Assembly: GCA_028752905.1 (NCBI GenBank)
Contig: JAQNBH010000020.1
Coordinates: forward strand, 992,001-1,056,000
Direction: 5' to 3'
DNA length: 64,000 bases
DNA from: Cladorhizidae sp. MBARI D1340-BT2
Lineage: Eukaryota; Porifera; Demospongiae; Poecilosclerida; Cladorhizidae
Each line of letters opens with the position of its first letter. Position 1 is the stretch's first letter. Positions 51,368-64,000 of this stretch are shown here, piece by piece. The position numbers and the translations under genes were made by a program. Under the pieces are notes generated by a model. The model was not told where the DNA came from. It saw only the letters and a program-made list of their open reading frames with translations, and made no database searches.

Positions 51368-54300
51368 CGAATGATAGGTTTCATTATGTGTTCTCTATCT
51401 TGATATTTGCCCTAATTTGGTCTATATGTTTCTCATTTCCCCCCCAAAAATCTTGTTATTTTGCCGTAAAGCTCATAACTTTTCTACACTTTACCCCAAA
51501 AAGAAAATTTATATATTACCGAATAGCCCTTCTAATTATCTGTCTTTTGTACGTGCCAAAATTTTGTGTACTCTAAGTATTAGCAAGTTATGGTGATTTG
51601 AAGTGGTAAGGTTTGCGATCTTTCCTGGCGTTTTCCAGTTGCCAAAGCGGTGGCCTGCCAGTGAAAAACCACTACATTTATTGATAATCTGTTGACATGT
51701 TGCAGATAAGGACCTTCTCTATCAGTTGACAAAATCTGGCACTTTGGTCTTGTTAATTAGGGCAGTTATGAATTGTAATCTTACTTGATGCTAAACATGT
51801 TAGCTTCGTAGATTATCCACACCACTGAATATACTTGATGTATAGCTATTAAGATAGGACTCTCTAAGTGCTCTCTCTTGATACCAAACATCCATATATT
51901 CTGCACACTTCACTGTAATGGACTTGCAAGATAGGTATCTCTCAGTGTTCTCTATCTTGAGCTAAACATGTTAGCTTCATAGATTCTCCACACTTCACTG
52001 AATAGAGTTGATATATAGCTCTAAAGGTAGGCCTCTCTCTGTTCTCTCTCTTGATACCAAACATCCGTATATTCTGCATACATAGAATCACAAGATAGGT
52101 TTCTCTATGTGTTCTCTATCTTGATGCTAAACAGGTTAGCTTCATAGATTCTCCACACTTCACTGTATAAACTTGATATATAGCTATTAAGATAGGTCTC
52201 TCCCTGTGCTCTCTGTTGATATCAAACATCCATAATATTCTGCACAATTCACTGTAATGGACTTGATATGATTCGAATGATAGGTTTCATTATGTGTTCT
52301 CTATCTTGATATTTGCCCTAATTTGGTCTATAATATGTTTCTCATTTTTCCCCCAAAAATCTTGCTTTTTTGCCGTTAAGCTCATAACTTTTCTACACTT
52401 TATCCAAAAAAGATAATTTTTATATCATCGAATAGCCCTTCTAATTATCTGTCTTTTGTACGTGCCAATATTTTGTGTACTCTAAGTATTAGCAAGTTAT
52501 GGTGATTTGAAGTGGTAAGGTTTGCGATCTTTCCTGGCGTTTTCCAGTTGCCAAAGCGGTGGCCTGCCAGTGAAAAACCACTACATTTATTGATAATCTG
52601 TTGACATGTTGCAGATAAGGACCTTCTCTATCAGTTGACAAAATCTGGCACTTTGGTCTTGTTAATTAGGGCAGTTATGAATTGTAATCTTACTTGATGC
52701 TAAACATGTTAGCTTCGTAGATTATCCACACCACTGAATAGACTTGATGTATAGCTATTAAGATAGGACTCTCTAAGTGCTCTCTCTTGATACCAAACAT
52801 CCATATATTCTGCACACTTCACTGTAATGGACTTGCAAGATAGGTATCTCTCAGTGTTCTCTATCTTGAGCTAAACATGTTAGCTTCATAGATTCTCCAC
52901 ACTTCACTGAATAGAGTTGATATATAGCTCTAAAGGTAGGCCTCTCTCTGTTCTCTCTCTTGATACCAAACATCCGTATATTCTGCATACATAGAATCAC
53001 AAGATAGGTTTCTCTATGTGTTATCTATCTTGATGCTAAACAGGTTAGCTTCATAGATTCTCCACACTTCACTGTATAAACTTAATATATAGCTATTAAG
53101 ATAGGTCTCTCCCTGTGCTCTCTGTTGATATCAACCATCCATAATATTCTGCACACTTCACTGTAATGGACTTGATATGATTCGAATGATAGGTTTCATT
53201 ATGTGTTCTCTATCTTGATATTTGCCCTAATTTGGTCTATATGTTTCTCATTTCCCCCCCAAAAATCTTGTTATTTTGCCGTAAAGCTCATAACTTTTCT
53301 ACACTTTACCCCAAAAAGAAAATGTTTATATCACCGGATAGCCCTTCTAATTATCTGTCTTTTGTATGTGCCAATATTTTGTGTACTCTAAGTATTAGCA
53401 AGTTATGGTGATTTGAAGTGGTAAGGTTTGCGATCTTTCCTGGCGTTTTCCAGTTGCCAAAGCGGTGGCCTGCCAGTGAAAAACCACTACATTTATTGAT
53501 AATCTGTTGACATGTTGCAGATAAGGACCTTCTCTATCAGTTGACAAAATCTGGCACTTTGGTCTTGTTAATTAGGGCAGTTATGAATTGTAATCTTACT
53601 TGATGCTAAACATGTTAGCTTCGTAGATTATCCACACCACTGAATAGACTTGATGTATAGCTATTAAGATAGGACTCTCTAAGTGCTCTCTCTTGATACC
53701 AAACATCCATATATTCTGCACACTTCACTGTAATGGACTTGCAAGATAGGTATCTCTCAGTGTTCTCTATCTTGAGCTAAACATGTTAGCTTCATAGATT
53801 CTCCACACTTCACTGAATAGAGTTGATATATAGCTCTAAAGGTAGGCCTCTCTCTGTTCTCTCTCTTGATACCAAACATCCGTATATTCTGCATACATAG
53901 AATCACAAGATAGGTTTCTCTATGTGTTCTCTATCTTGATGCTAAACAGGTTAGCTTCATAGATTCTCCACACTTCACTGTATAAACTTGATATATAGCT
54001 ATTAAGATAGGTCTCTCCCTGTGCTCTCTGTTGATATCAAACATCCATAATATTCTGCACAATTCACTGTAATGGACTTGATATGATTCGAATGATAGGT
54101 TTCATTATGTGTTCTCTATCTTGATATTTGCCCTAATTTGGTCTATAATATGTTTCTCATTTTTCCCCCAAAAATCTTGCTTTTTTGCCGTAAAGCTCAT
54201 AACTTTTCTACACTTTATCCAAAAAAGATAATTTTTATATCACCGAATAGCCCTTCTAATTATCTGTCTTTTGTACGTGCCAATATTTTGTGTACTCTAA

Positions 54301-56812
54301 GTATTAGCAAGTTATGGTGATTTGAAGTGGTAAGGTTTGCGATCTTTCCTGGCGTTTTCCAGTTGCCAAAGCGGTGGCCTGCCAGTGAAAAACCACTACA
54401 TTTATTGATAATCTGTTGACATGTTGCAGATAAGGACCTTCTCTATCAGTTGACAAAATCTGGCACTTTGGTCTTGTTAATTAGGGCAGTTATGAATTGT
54501 AATCTTACTTGATGCTAAACATGTTAGCTTCGTAGATTATCCACACCACTGAATATACTTGATGTATAGCTATTAAGATAGGACTCTCTAAGTGCTCTCT
54601 CTTGATACCAAACATCCATATATTCTGCACACTTCACTGTAATGGACTTGCAAGATAGGTATCTCTCAGTGTTCTCTATCTTGAGCTAAACATGTTAGCT
54701 TCATAGATTCTCCACACTTCACTGAATAGAGTTGATATATAGCTCTAAAGGTAGGCCTCTCTCTGTTCTCTCTCTTGATACCAAACATCCGTATATTCTG
54801 CATACATAGAATCACAAGATAGGTTTCTCTATGTGTTCTCTATCTTGATGCTAAACAGGTTAGCTTCATAGATTCTCCACACTTCACTGTATAAACTTGA
54901 TATATAGCTATTAAGATAGGTCTCTCCCTGTGCTCTCTGTTGATATCAAACATCCATAATATTCTGCACAATTCACTGTAATGGACTTGATATGATTCGA
55001 ATGATAGGTTTCATTATGTGTTCTCTATCTTGATATTTGCCCTAATTTGGTCTATAATATGTTTCTCATTTTTCCCCCAAAAATCTTGCTTTTTTGCCGT
55101 TAAGCTCATAACTTTTCTACACTTTATCCAAAAAAGATAATTTTTATATCATCGAATAGCCCTTCTAATTATCTGTCTTTTGTACGTGCCAATATTTTGT
55201 GTACTCTAAGTATTAGCAAGTTATGGTGATTTGAAGTGGTAAGGTTTGCGATCTTTCCTGGCGTTTTCCAGTTGCCAAAGCGGTGGCCTGCCAGTGAAAA
55301 ACCACTACATTTATTGATAATCTGTTGACATGTTGCAGATAAGGACCTTCTCTATCAGTTGACAAAATCTGGCACTTTGGTCTTGTTAATTAGGGCAGTT
55401 ATGAATTGTAATCTTACTTGATGCTAAACATGTTAGCTTCGTAGATTATCCACACCACTGAATAGACTTGATGTATAGCTATTAAGATAGGACTCTCTAA
55501 GTGCTCTCTCTTGATACCAAACATCCATATATTCTGCACACTTCACTGTAATGGACTTGCAAGATAGGTATCTCTCAGTGTTCTCTATCTTGAGCTAAAC
55601 ATGTTAGCTTCATAGATTCTCCACACTTCACTGAATAGAGTTGATATATAGCTCTAAAGGTAGGCCTCTCTCTGTTCTCTCTCTTGATACCAAACATCCG
55701 TATATTCTGCATACATAGAATCACAAGATAGGTTTCTCTATGTGTTATCTATCTTGATGCTAAACAGGTTAGCTTCATAGATTCTCCACACTTCACTGTA
55801 TAAACTTAATATATAGCTATTAAGATAGGTCTCTCCCTGTGCTCTCTGTTGATATCAACCATCCATAATATTCTGCACACTTCACTGTAATGGACTTGAT
55901 ATGATTCGAATGATAGGTTTCATTATGTGTTCTCTATCTTGATATTTGCCCTAATTTGGTCTATATGTTTCTCATTTCCCCCCCAAAAATCTTGTTATTT
56001 TGCCGTAAAGCTCATAACTTTTCTACACTTTACCCCAAAAAGAAAATGTTTATATCACCGGATAGCCCTTCTAATTATCTGTCTTTTGTATGTGCCAATA
56101 TTTTGTGTACTCTAAGTATTAGCAAGTTATGGTGATTTGAAGTGGTAAGGTTTGCGATCTTTCCTGGCGTTTTCCAGTTGCCAAAGCGGTGGCCTGCCAG
56201 TGAAAAACCACTACATTTATTGATAATCTGTTGACATGTTGCAGATAAGGACCTTCTCTATCAGTTGACAAAATCTGGCACTTTGGTCTTGTTAATTAGG
56301 GCAGTTATGAATTGTAATCTTACTTGATGCTAAACATGTTAGCTTCGTAGATTATCCACACCACTGAATAGACTTGATGTATAGCTATTAAGATAGGACT
56401 CTCTAAGTGCTCTCTCTTGATACCAAACATCCATATATTCTGCACACTTCACTGTAATGGACTTGCAAGATAGGTATCTCTCAGTGTTCTCTATCTTGAG
56501 CTAAACATGTTAGCTTCATAGATTCTCCACACTTCACTGAATAGAGTTGATATATAGCTCTAAAGGTAGGCCTCTCTCTGTTCTCTCTCTTGATACCAAA
56601 CATCCGTATATTCTGCATACATAGAATCACAAGATAGGTTTCTCTATGTGTTCTCTATCTTGATGCTAAACAGGTTAGCTTCATAGATTCTCCACACTTC
56701 ACTGTATAAACTTGATATATAGCTATTAAGATAGGTCTCTCCCTGTGCTCTCTGTTGATATCAAACATCCATAATATTCTGCACACTTCACTGTAATGGA
56801 CTTGATATGATT
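51368..56812 (+). repeat. Units 58-63: 2724-bp trimer duplication with multiple private markers
   Basis: The units start at 51368, 52274, 53183, 54089, 54998 and 55907. Units 59 and 62 share GCCGTTAAGC, TATCATCGAATAG, CTTAATATATAG and ATCAACCATCC. Units 60 and 63 share AAAATGTTTATATC with ACCGGATAG and GTATGTGCC. GAATATAC at 51827 and 54551 is also shared. All pairs lie 2724 bp apart. Shared markers run from about 51827 to 53370 and again from about 54551 to 56094. The heads of units 58 (B) and 61 (A) differ, so the left exchange point lies in or near those units. Confidence 0.92.
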
Positions 56813-57721
56813 CGAATGATAGGTTTCATTATGTGTTCTCTATCTTGATATTTGCCCTAATTTGGTCTATAATATGTTTCTCATTTTTTCCCCAAAAATC
56901 TTGCTTTTTTGCCGTAAAGCTCATAACTTTTCTACACTTTATCCAAAAAAGATAATTTTTATATCACCGAATAGCCCTTCTAATTATCTGTCTTTTGTAC
57001 GTGCCAAAATTTTGTGTACTCTAAGTATTAGCAAGTTATGGTGATTTGAAGTGGTAAGGTTTGCGATCTTTCCTGGCGTTTTCCAGTTGCCAAAGCGGTG
57101 GCCTGCCAGTGAAAAACCACTACATTTATTGATAATCTGTTGACATGTTGCAGATAAGGACCTTCTCTATCAGTTGACAAAATCTGGCACTTTGGTCTTG
57201 TTAATTAGGGCAGTTATGAATTGTAATCTTACTTGATGCTAAACATGTTAGCTTCGTAGATTATCCACACCACTGAATAGACTTGATGTATAGCTATTAA
57301 GATAGGACTCTCTAAGTGCTCTCTCTTGATACCAAACATCCATATATTCTGCACACTTCACTGTAATGGACTTGCAAGATAGGTATCTCTCAGTGTTCTC
57401 TATCTTGAGCTAAACATGTTAGCTTCATAGATTCTCCACACTTCACTGAATAGAGTTGATATATAGCTCTAAAGGTAGGCCTCTCTCTGTTCTCTCTCTT
57501 GATACCAAACATCCGTATATTCTGCATACATAGAATCACAAGATAGGTTTCTCTATGTGTTATCTATCTTGATGCTAAACAGGTTAGCTTCATAGATTCT
57601 CCACACTTCACTGTATAAACTTGATATATAGCTATTAAGATAGGTCTCTCCCTGTGCTCTCTGTTGATATCAAACATCCATAATATTCTGCACACTTCAC
57701 TGTAATGGACTTGATATGATT
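56813..57721 (+). repeat. Unit 64, A-type head after a B-predicting tail
   Basis: The unit has T6C4A5 and GCCAAAATTTTG, like units 21 and 23. The tail just before it (unit 63) has CACACTTCAC, which elsewhere is always followed by a B-like or C-rich-tract head. This is the only exception to that linkage that I found, so a recombination point probably lies between about 56785 and 56871. Confidence 0.88.
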
Positions 57722-58627
57722 CGAATGATAGGTTTCATTATGTGTTCTCTATCTTGATATTTGCCCTAATTTGGTCTATATGTTTCTCATTTCCCCCCCA
57801 AAAATCTTGTTATTTTGCCGTAAAGCTCATAACTTTTCTACACTTTATCCAAAAAAGATAATTTTTATATCACCGAATAGCCCTTCTAATTATCTGTCTT
57901 TTGTACGTGCCAATATTTTGTGTACTCTAAGTATTAGCAAGTTATGGTGATTTGAAGTGGTAAGGTTTGCGATCTTTCCTGGCGTTTTCCAGTTGCCAAA
58001 GCGGTGGCCTGCCAGTGAAAAACCACTACATTTATTGATAATCTGTTGACATGTTGCAGATAAGGACCTTCTCTATCAGTTGACAAAATCTGGCACTTTG
58101 GTCTTGTTAATTAGGGCAGTTATGAATTGTAATCTTACTTGATGCTAAACATGTTAGCTTCGTAGATTATCCACACCACTGAATAGACTTGATGTATAGC
58201 TATTAAGATAGGACTCTCTAAGTGCTCTCTCTTGATACCAAACATCCATATATTCTGCACACTTCACTGTAATGGACTTGCAAGATAGGTATCTCTCAGT
58301 GTTCTCTATCTTGAGCTAAACATGTTAGCTTCATAGATTCTCCACACTTCACTGAATAGAGTTGATATATAGCTCTAAAGGTAGGCCTCTCTCTGTTCTC
58401 TCTCTTGATACCAAACATCCGTATATTCTGCATACATAGAATCACAAGATAGGTTTCTCTATGTGTTATCTATCTTGATGCTAAACAGGTTAGCTTCATA
58501 GATTCTCCACACTTCACTGTATAAACTTGATATATAGCTATTAAGATAGGTCTCTCCCTGTGCTCTCTGTTGATATCAAACATCCATAATATTCTGCACA
58601 CTTCACTGTAATGGACTTGATATGATT
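57722..58627 (+). repeat. Unit 65, B-to-A recombinant (906 bp)
   Basis: The head is type B (no TAA, T3C7A5, CTTGTTATTTT). From TATCCAAAAAAGATAA onward it is type A, with GCCAATATTTTG. The switch therefore falls between about 57817 and 57848. It is the simplest single-crossover product in the window. Confidence 0.9.
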
Positions 58628-61600
58628 CGAATGATAGGTTTCATTATGTGTTCTCTATCTTGATATTTGCCCTAATTTGGTCTATATGTTTCTCATTTCC
58701 CCCCCAAAAATCTTGTTATTTTGCCGTAAAGCTCATAACTTTTCTACACTTTACCCCAAAAAGAAAATTTTTATATCACCGGATAGCCCTTCTAATTATC
58801 TGTCTTTTGTACGTGCCAAAATTTTGTGTACTCTAAGTATTAGCAAGTTATGGTGATTTGAAGTGGTAAGGTTTGCGATCTTTCCTGGCGTTTTCCAGTT
58901 GCCAAAGCGGTGGCCTGCCAGTGAAAAACCACTACATTTATTGATAATCTGTTGACATGTTGCAGATAAGGACCTTCTCTATCAGTTGACAAAATCTGGC
59001 ACTTTGGTCTTGTTAATTAGGGCAGTTATGAATTGTAATCTTACTTGATGCTAAACATGTTAGCTTCGTAGATTATCCACACCACTGAATAGACTTGATG
59101 TATAGCTATTAAGATAGGACTCTCTAAGTGCTCTCTCTTGATACCAAACATCCATATATTCTGCACACTTCACTGTAATGGACTTGCAAGATAGGTATCT
59201 CTCAGTGTTCTCTATCTTGAGCTAAACATGTTAGCTTCATAGATTCTCCACACTTCACTGAATAGAGTTGATATATAGCTCTAAAGGTAGGCCTCTCTCT
59301 GTTCTCTCTCTTGATACCAAACATCCGTATATTCTGCATACATAGAATCACAAGATAGGTTTCTCTATGTGTTATCTATCTTGATGCTAAACAGGTTAGC
59401 TTCATAGATTCTCCACACTTCACTGTATAAACTTGATATATAGCTATTAAGATAGGTCTCTCCCTGTGCTCTCTGTTGATATCAAACATCCATAATATTC
59501 TGCACACTTCACTGTAATGGACTTGATATGATTCGAATGATAGGTTTCATTATGTGTTCTCTATCTTGATATTTGCCCTAATTTGGTCTATATGTTTCTC
59601 ATTTCCCCCCCAAAAATCTTGTTATTTTGCCGTAAAGCTCATAACTTTTCTACACTTTACCCCAAAAAGAAAATTTTTATATCACCGAATAGCCCTTCTA
59701 ATTATCTGTCTTTTGTACGTGCCAAAATTTTGTGTACTCTAAGTATTAGCAAGTTATGGTGATTTGAAGTGGTAAGGTTTGCGATCTTTCCTGGCGTTTT
59801 CCAGTTGCCAAAGCGGTGGCCTGCCAGTGAAAAACCACTACATTTATTGATAATCTGTTGACATGTTGCAGATAAGGACCTTCTCTATCAGTTGACAAAA
59901 TCTGGCACTTTGGTCTTGTTAATTAGGGCAGTTATGAATTGTAATCTTACTTGATGCTAAACATGTTAGCTTCGTAGATTATCCACACCACTGAATATAC
60001 TTGATGTATAGCTATTAAGATAGGACTCTCTAAGTGCTCTCTCTTGATACCAAACATCCATATATTCTGCACACTTCACTGTAATGGACTTGCAAGATAG
60101 GTATCTCTCAGTGTTCTCTATCTTGAGCTAAACATGTTAGCTTCATAGATTCTCCACACTTCACTGAATAGAGTTGATATATAGCTCTAAAGGTAGGCCT
60201 CTCTCTGTTCTCTCTCTTGATACCAAACATCCGTATATTCTGCATACATAGAATCACAAGATAGGTTTCTCTATGTGTTCTCTATCTTGATGCTAAACAG
60301 GTTAGCTTCATAGATTCTCCACACTTCACTGTATAAACTTGATATATAGCTATTAAGATAGGTCTCTCCCTGTGCTCTCTGTTGATATCAAACATCCATA
60401 ATATTCTGCACACTTCACTGTAATGGACTTGATATGATTCGAATGATAGGTTTCATTATGTGTTCTCTATCTTGATATTTGCCCTAATTTGGTCTATATG
60501 TTTCTCATTTCCCCCCCAAAAATCTTGTTATTTTGCCGTAAAGCTCATAACTTTTCTACACTTTACCCCAAAAAGAAAATTTTTATATCACCGGATAGCC
60601 CTTCTAATTATCTGTCTTTTGTACGTGTCAAAATTTTGTGTACTCTAAGTATTAGCAAGTTATGGTGATTTGAAGTGGTAAGGTTTGCGATCTTTCCTGG
60701 CGTTTTCCAGTTGCCAAAGCGGTGGCCTGCCAGTGAAAAACCACTACATTTATTGATAATCTGTTGACATGTTGCAGATAAGGACCTTCTCTATCAGTTG
60801 ACAAAATCTGGCACTTTGGTCTTGTTAATTAGGGCAGTTATGAATTGTAATCTTACTTGATGCTAAACATGTTAGCTTCGTAGATTATCCACACCACTGA
60901 ATATACTTGATGTATAGCTATTAAGATAGGACTCTCTAAGTGCTCTCTCTTGATACCAAACATCCATATATTCTGCACACTTCACTGTAATGGACTTGCA
61001 AGATAGGTATCTCTCAGTGTTCTCTATCTTGAGCTAAACATGTTAGCTTCATAGATTCTCCACACTTCACTGAATAGAGTTGATATATAGCTCTTAAGGT
61101 AGGCCTCTCTCTGTTCTCTCTCTTGATACCAAACATCCGTATATTCTGCATACATAGAATCACAAGATAGGTTTCTCTATGTGTTATCTATCTTGATGCT
61201 AAACAGGTTAGCTTCATAGATTCTCCACACTTCACTGTATAAACTTGATATATAGCTATTAAGATAGGTCTCTCCCTGTGCTCTCTGTTGATATCAAACA
61301 TCCATAATATTCTGCACACTTCACTGTAATGGACTTGATATGATTCGAATGATAGGTTTCATTATGTGTTCTCTATCTTGATATTTGCCCTAATTTGGTC
61401 TATATGTTTCTCATTTCCCCCCCAAAAATCTTGTTATTTTGCCGTAAAGCTCATAACTTTTCTACACTTTACCCCAAAAAGAAAATTTTTATATCACCGG
61501 ATAGCCCTTCTAATTATCTGTCTTTTGTACGTGTCAAAATTTTGTGTACTCTAAGTATTAGCAAGTTATGGTGATTTGAAGTGGTAAGGTTTGCGATCTT

Positions 61601-64000
61601 TCCTGGCGTTTTCCAGTTGCCAAAGCGGTGGCCTGCCAGTGAAAAACCACTACATTTATTGATAATCTGTTGACATGTTGCAGATAAGGACCTTCTCTAT
61701 CAGTTGACAAAATCTGGCACTTTGGTCTTGTTAATTAGGGCAGTTATGAATTGTAATCTTACTTGATGCTAAACATGTTAGCTTCGTAGATTATCCACAC
61801 CACTGAATAGACTTGATGTATAGCTATTAAGATAGGACTCTCTAAGTGCTCTCTCTTGATACCAAACATCCATATATTCTGCACACTTCACTGTAATGGA
61901 CTTGCAAGATAGGTATCTCTCAGTGTTCTCTATCTTGAGCTAAACATGTTAGCTTCATAGATTCTCCACACTTCACTGAATAGAGTTGATATATAGCTCT
62001 AAAGGTAGGCCTCTCTCTGTTCTCTCTCTTGATACCAAACATCCGTATATTCTGCATACATAGAATCACAAGATAGGTTTCTCTATGTGTTATCTATCTT
62101 GATGCTAAACAGGTTAGCTTCATAGATTCTCCACACTTCACTGTATAAACTTGATATATAGCTATTAAGATAGGTCTCTCCCTGTGCTCTCTGTTGATAT
62201 CAAACATCCATAATATTCTGCACACTTCACTGTAATGGACTTGATATGATTCGAATGATAGGTTTCATTATGTGTTCTCTATCTTGATATTTGCCCTAAT
62301 TTGGTCTATATGTTTCTCATTTCCCCCCCAAAAATCTTGTTATTTTGCCGTAAAGCTCATAACTTTTCTACACTTTACCCCAAAAAGAAAATTTTTATAT
62401 CACCGAATAGCCCTTCTAATTATCTGTCTTTTGTACGTGCCAAAATTTTGTGTACTCTAAGTATTAGCAAGTTATGGTGATTTGAAGTGGTAAGGTTTGC
62501 GATCTTTCCTGGCGTTTTCCAGTTACCAAAGCGGTGGCCTGCCAGTGAAAAACCACTACATTTATTGATAATCTGTTGACATGTTGCAGATAAGGACCTT
62601 CTCTATCAGTTGACAAAATCTGGCACTTTGGTCTTGTTAATTAGGGCAGTTATGAATTGTAATCTTACTTGATGCTAAACATGTTAGCTTCGTAGATTAT
62701 CCACACCACTGAATAGACTTGATGTATAGCTATTAAGATAGGACTCTCTAAGTGCTCTCTCTTGATACCAAACATCCATATATTCTGCACACTTCACTGT
62801 AATGGACTTGCAAGATAGGTATCTCTCAGTGTTCTCTATCTTGAGCTAAACATGTTAGCTTCATAGATTCTCCACACTTCACTGAATAGAGTTGATATAT
62901 AGCTCTAAAGGTAGGCCTCTCTCTGTTCTCTCTCTTGATACCAAACATCCGTATATTCTGCATACATAGAATCACAAGATAGGTTTCTCTATGTGTTATC
63001 TATCTTGATGCTAAACAGGTTAGCTTCATAGATTCTCCACACTTCACTGTATAAACTTAATATATAGCTATTAAGATAGGTCTCTCCCTGTGCTCTCTGT
63101 TGATATCAAACATCCATAATATTCTGCACACTTCACTGTAATGGACTTGATATGATTCGAATGATAGGTTTCATTATGTGTTCTCTATCTTGATATTTGC
63201 CCTAATTTGGTCTATATGTTTCTCATTTCCCCCCCAAAAATCTTGTTATTTTGCCGTAAAGCTCATAACTTTTCTACACTTTACCCCAAAAAGATAATTT
63301 TTATATCACCGGATAGCCCTTCTAATTATCTGTCTTTTGTACGTGCCAAAATTTTGTGTACTCTAAGTATTAGCAAGTTATGGTGATTTGAAGTGGTAAG
63401 GTTTGCGATCTTTCCTGGCGTTTTCCAGTTGCCAAAGCGGTGGCCTGCCAGTGAAAAACCACTACATTTATTGATAATCTGTTGACATGTTGCAGATAAG
63501 GACCTTCTCTATCAGTTGACAAAATCTGGCACTTTGGTCTTGTTAATTAGGGCAGTTATGAATTGTAATCTTACTTGATGCTAAACATGTTAGCTTCGTA
63601 GATTATCCACACCACTGAATAGACTTGATGTATAGCTATTAAGATAGGACTCTCTAAGTGCTCTCTCTTGATACCAAACATCCATATATTCTGCACACTT
63701 CACTGTAATGGACTTGCAAGATAGGTATCTCTCAGTGTTCTCTATCTTGAGCTAAACATGTTAGCTTCATAGATTCTCCACACTTCACTGAATAGAGTTG
63801 ATATATAGCTCTAAAGGTAGGCCTCTCTCTGTTCTCTCTCTTGATACCAAACATCCGTATATTCTGCATACATAGAATCACAAGATAGGTTTCTCTATGT
63901 GTTCTCTATCTTGATGCTAAACAGGTTAGCTTCATAGATTCTCCACACTTCACTGTATAAACTTGATATATAGCTATTAAGATAGGTCTCTCCCTGTGCT
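58628..64000 (+). repeat. Units 66-71: homogeneous B run (period 906 bp)
   Basis: The units start at 58628, 59534, 60440, 61346, 62252 and 63158; the last is cut by the window edge after 843 bp. All are B-type with T3C7A5. Units 68 and 69 share CGTGTCAAAATT (near 60628 and 61534), a single-unit duplication. Unit 68 has CTCTTAAGG, unit 70 has CTTAATATATAG and AGTTACCAAAG, and unit 71 has AAAAAGATAATTT. This is the only stretch of more than two consecutive B units. Confidence 0.93.

Larger units (their letters stand above)
1..64000 (+). repeat. Satellite array of 71 tandem ~906-911 bp units
   Basis: The same roughly 909-bp sequence recurs head to tail across the whole window with no inversion and no foreign insertion. 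Taking the CGAATGATAGG motif as unit start, the first units begin at 1, 910, 1819, 2728, 3637, 4543 and 5449, and the last partial unit begins at 63158. Unit lengths sum exactly to 64,000. Copies look about 97-99.9% identical by eye. No frame on either strand stays open beyond about 62 codons. Both window edges lie inside the array, so its true length is unknown. The most likely role is structural heterochromatin, possibly centromeric; that is inference. Tandem assembly error could change copy number but not the existence of the repeat. Confidence 0.98.

Noticed and set aside
1..64000. CRISPR-like or phage/bacterial repeat array.
   Set aside because: Units are ~909 bp and the whole unit is repeated without variable spacers. 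There are no cas-like genes and no other coding sequence.
1..64000. A CENP-B box or telomere-type short repeat inside the unit.
   Set aside because: I looked for the CENP-B box core (TTCG with a downstream CGGGA) and for TTAGGG or TTTAGGG runs and found none, so centromere identity cannot be argued from a known motif.

Overview
The window is one uninterrupted satellite DNA array. I see no protein-coding gene, RNA gene, transposon, CRISPR array or unrelated spacer in its 64,000 bases. Seventy-one copies of a unit of about 906-911 bp follow one another head to tail, all in the same orientation, and the array runs off both edges. The indel bookkeeping closes exactly: 36 units of 909 bp, 25 of 906, one of 911, two of 910, four of 908, one of 904, one truncated unit of 516 and a final partial unit of 843 bp add up to 64,000. 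A non-coding, highly homogenised long-unit satellite on this scale indicates a eukaryotic heterochromatic region (centromeric, pericentromeric, subtelomeric, or a sex or B chromosome). I do not recognise the satellite family and cannot name the organism or even the kingdom.

The unit is composite. Using the first copy (1-909) as reference, positions 33-420 are a segment with no clear internal repeat. It holds a fixed-length T/C/A homopolymer block near its start and a GC-rich islet at 251-300. Positions 421-941 are three diverged copies of a 164-185 bp sub-repeat. Each sub-repeat is itself an old dimer of an 'a' half (93-95 bp) and a 'b' half (70-90 bp). The 'a' halves carry a GCTAA-N5-TTAGC dyad, so there are three dyads per unit, 165-171 bp apart.

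The units fall into types by linked variants. Type A (909 bp) has TCTATAATATG, a T-rich tract and TATCCAAAAAAGATAA. Type B (906 bp) lacks TAA in the first motif, has a C-rich tract, CTTGTTATTTT and TACCCCAAAAAGAAAA. Types C1 (910-911 bp) and C2 (908 bp) share GGGCCTTCTC and CTGGGACTTTGG. A and B look about 98-99% identical by eye, and C is slightly further away.

Layout: 1-2727, A units. 2728-11799, A/B-hybrid, B and B units in a tetramer followed by trimers (higher-order offsets 3630 and 2721 bp). 11800-15432, mixed A and B. 15433-15948, a unit truncated by a 390-bp deletion. 15949-17766, A units. 17767-29563, mainly A-B dimers (period 1815 bp). 29564-33196, mixed. 33197-44104, the block containing the C family, ending in two C1-C2-A trimers (period 2727 bp). 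44105-49552, two B-A-A trimers (period 2724 bp). 49553-56812, mixed, including another 2724-bp trimer duplication. 56813-58627, two recombinant units. 58628-64000, a run of pure B units (period 906 bp). The shared private variants, shifting higher-order periods and chimeric units show repeated local duplication by unequal exchange and gene conversion. No gene system operates here; the interest lies in array architecture and in a possible structural or centromeric role.
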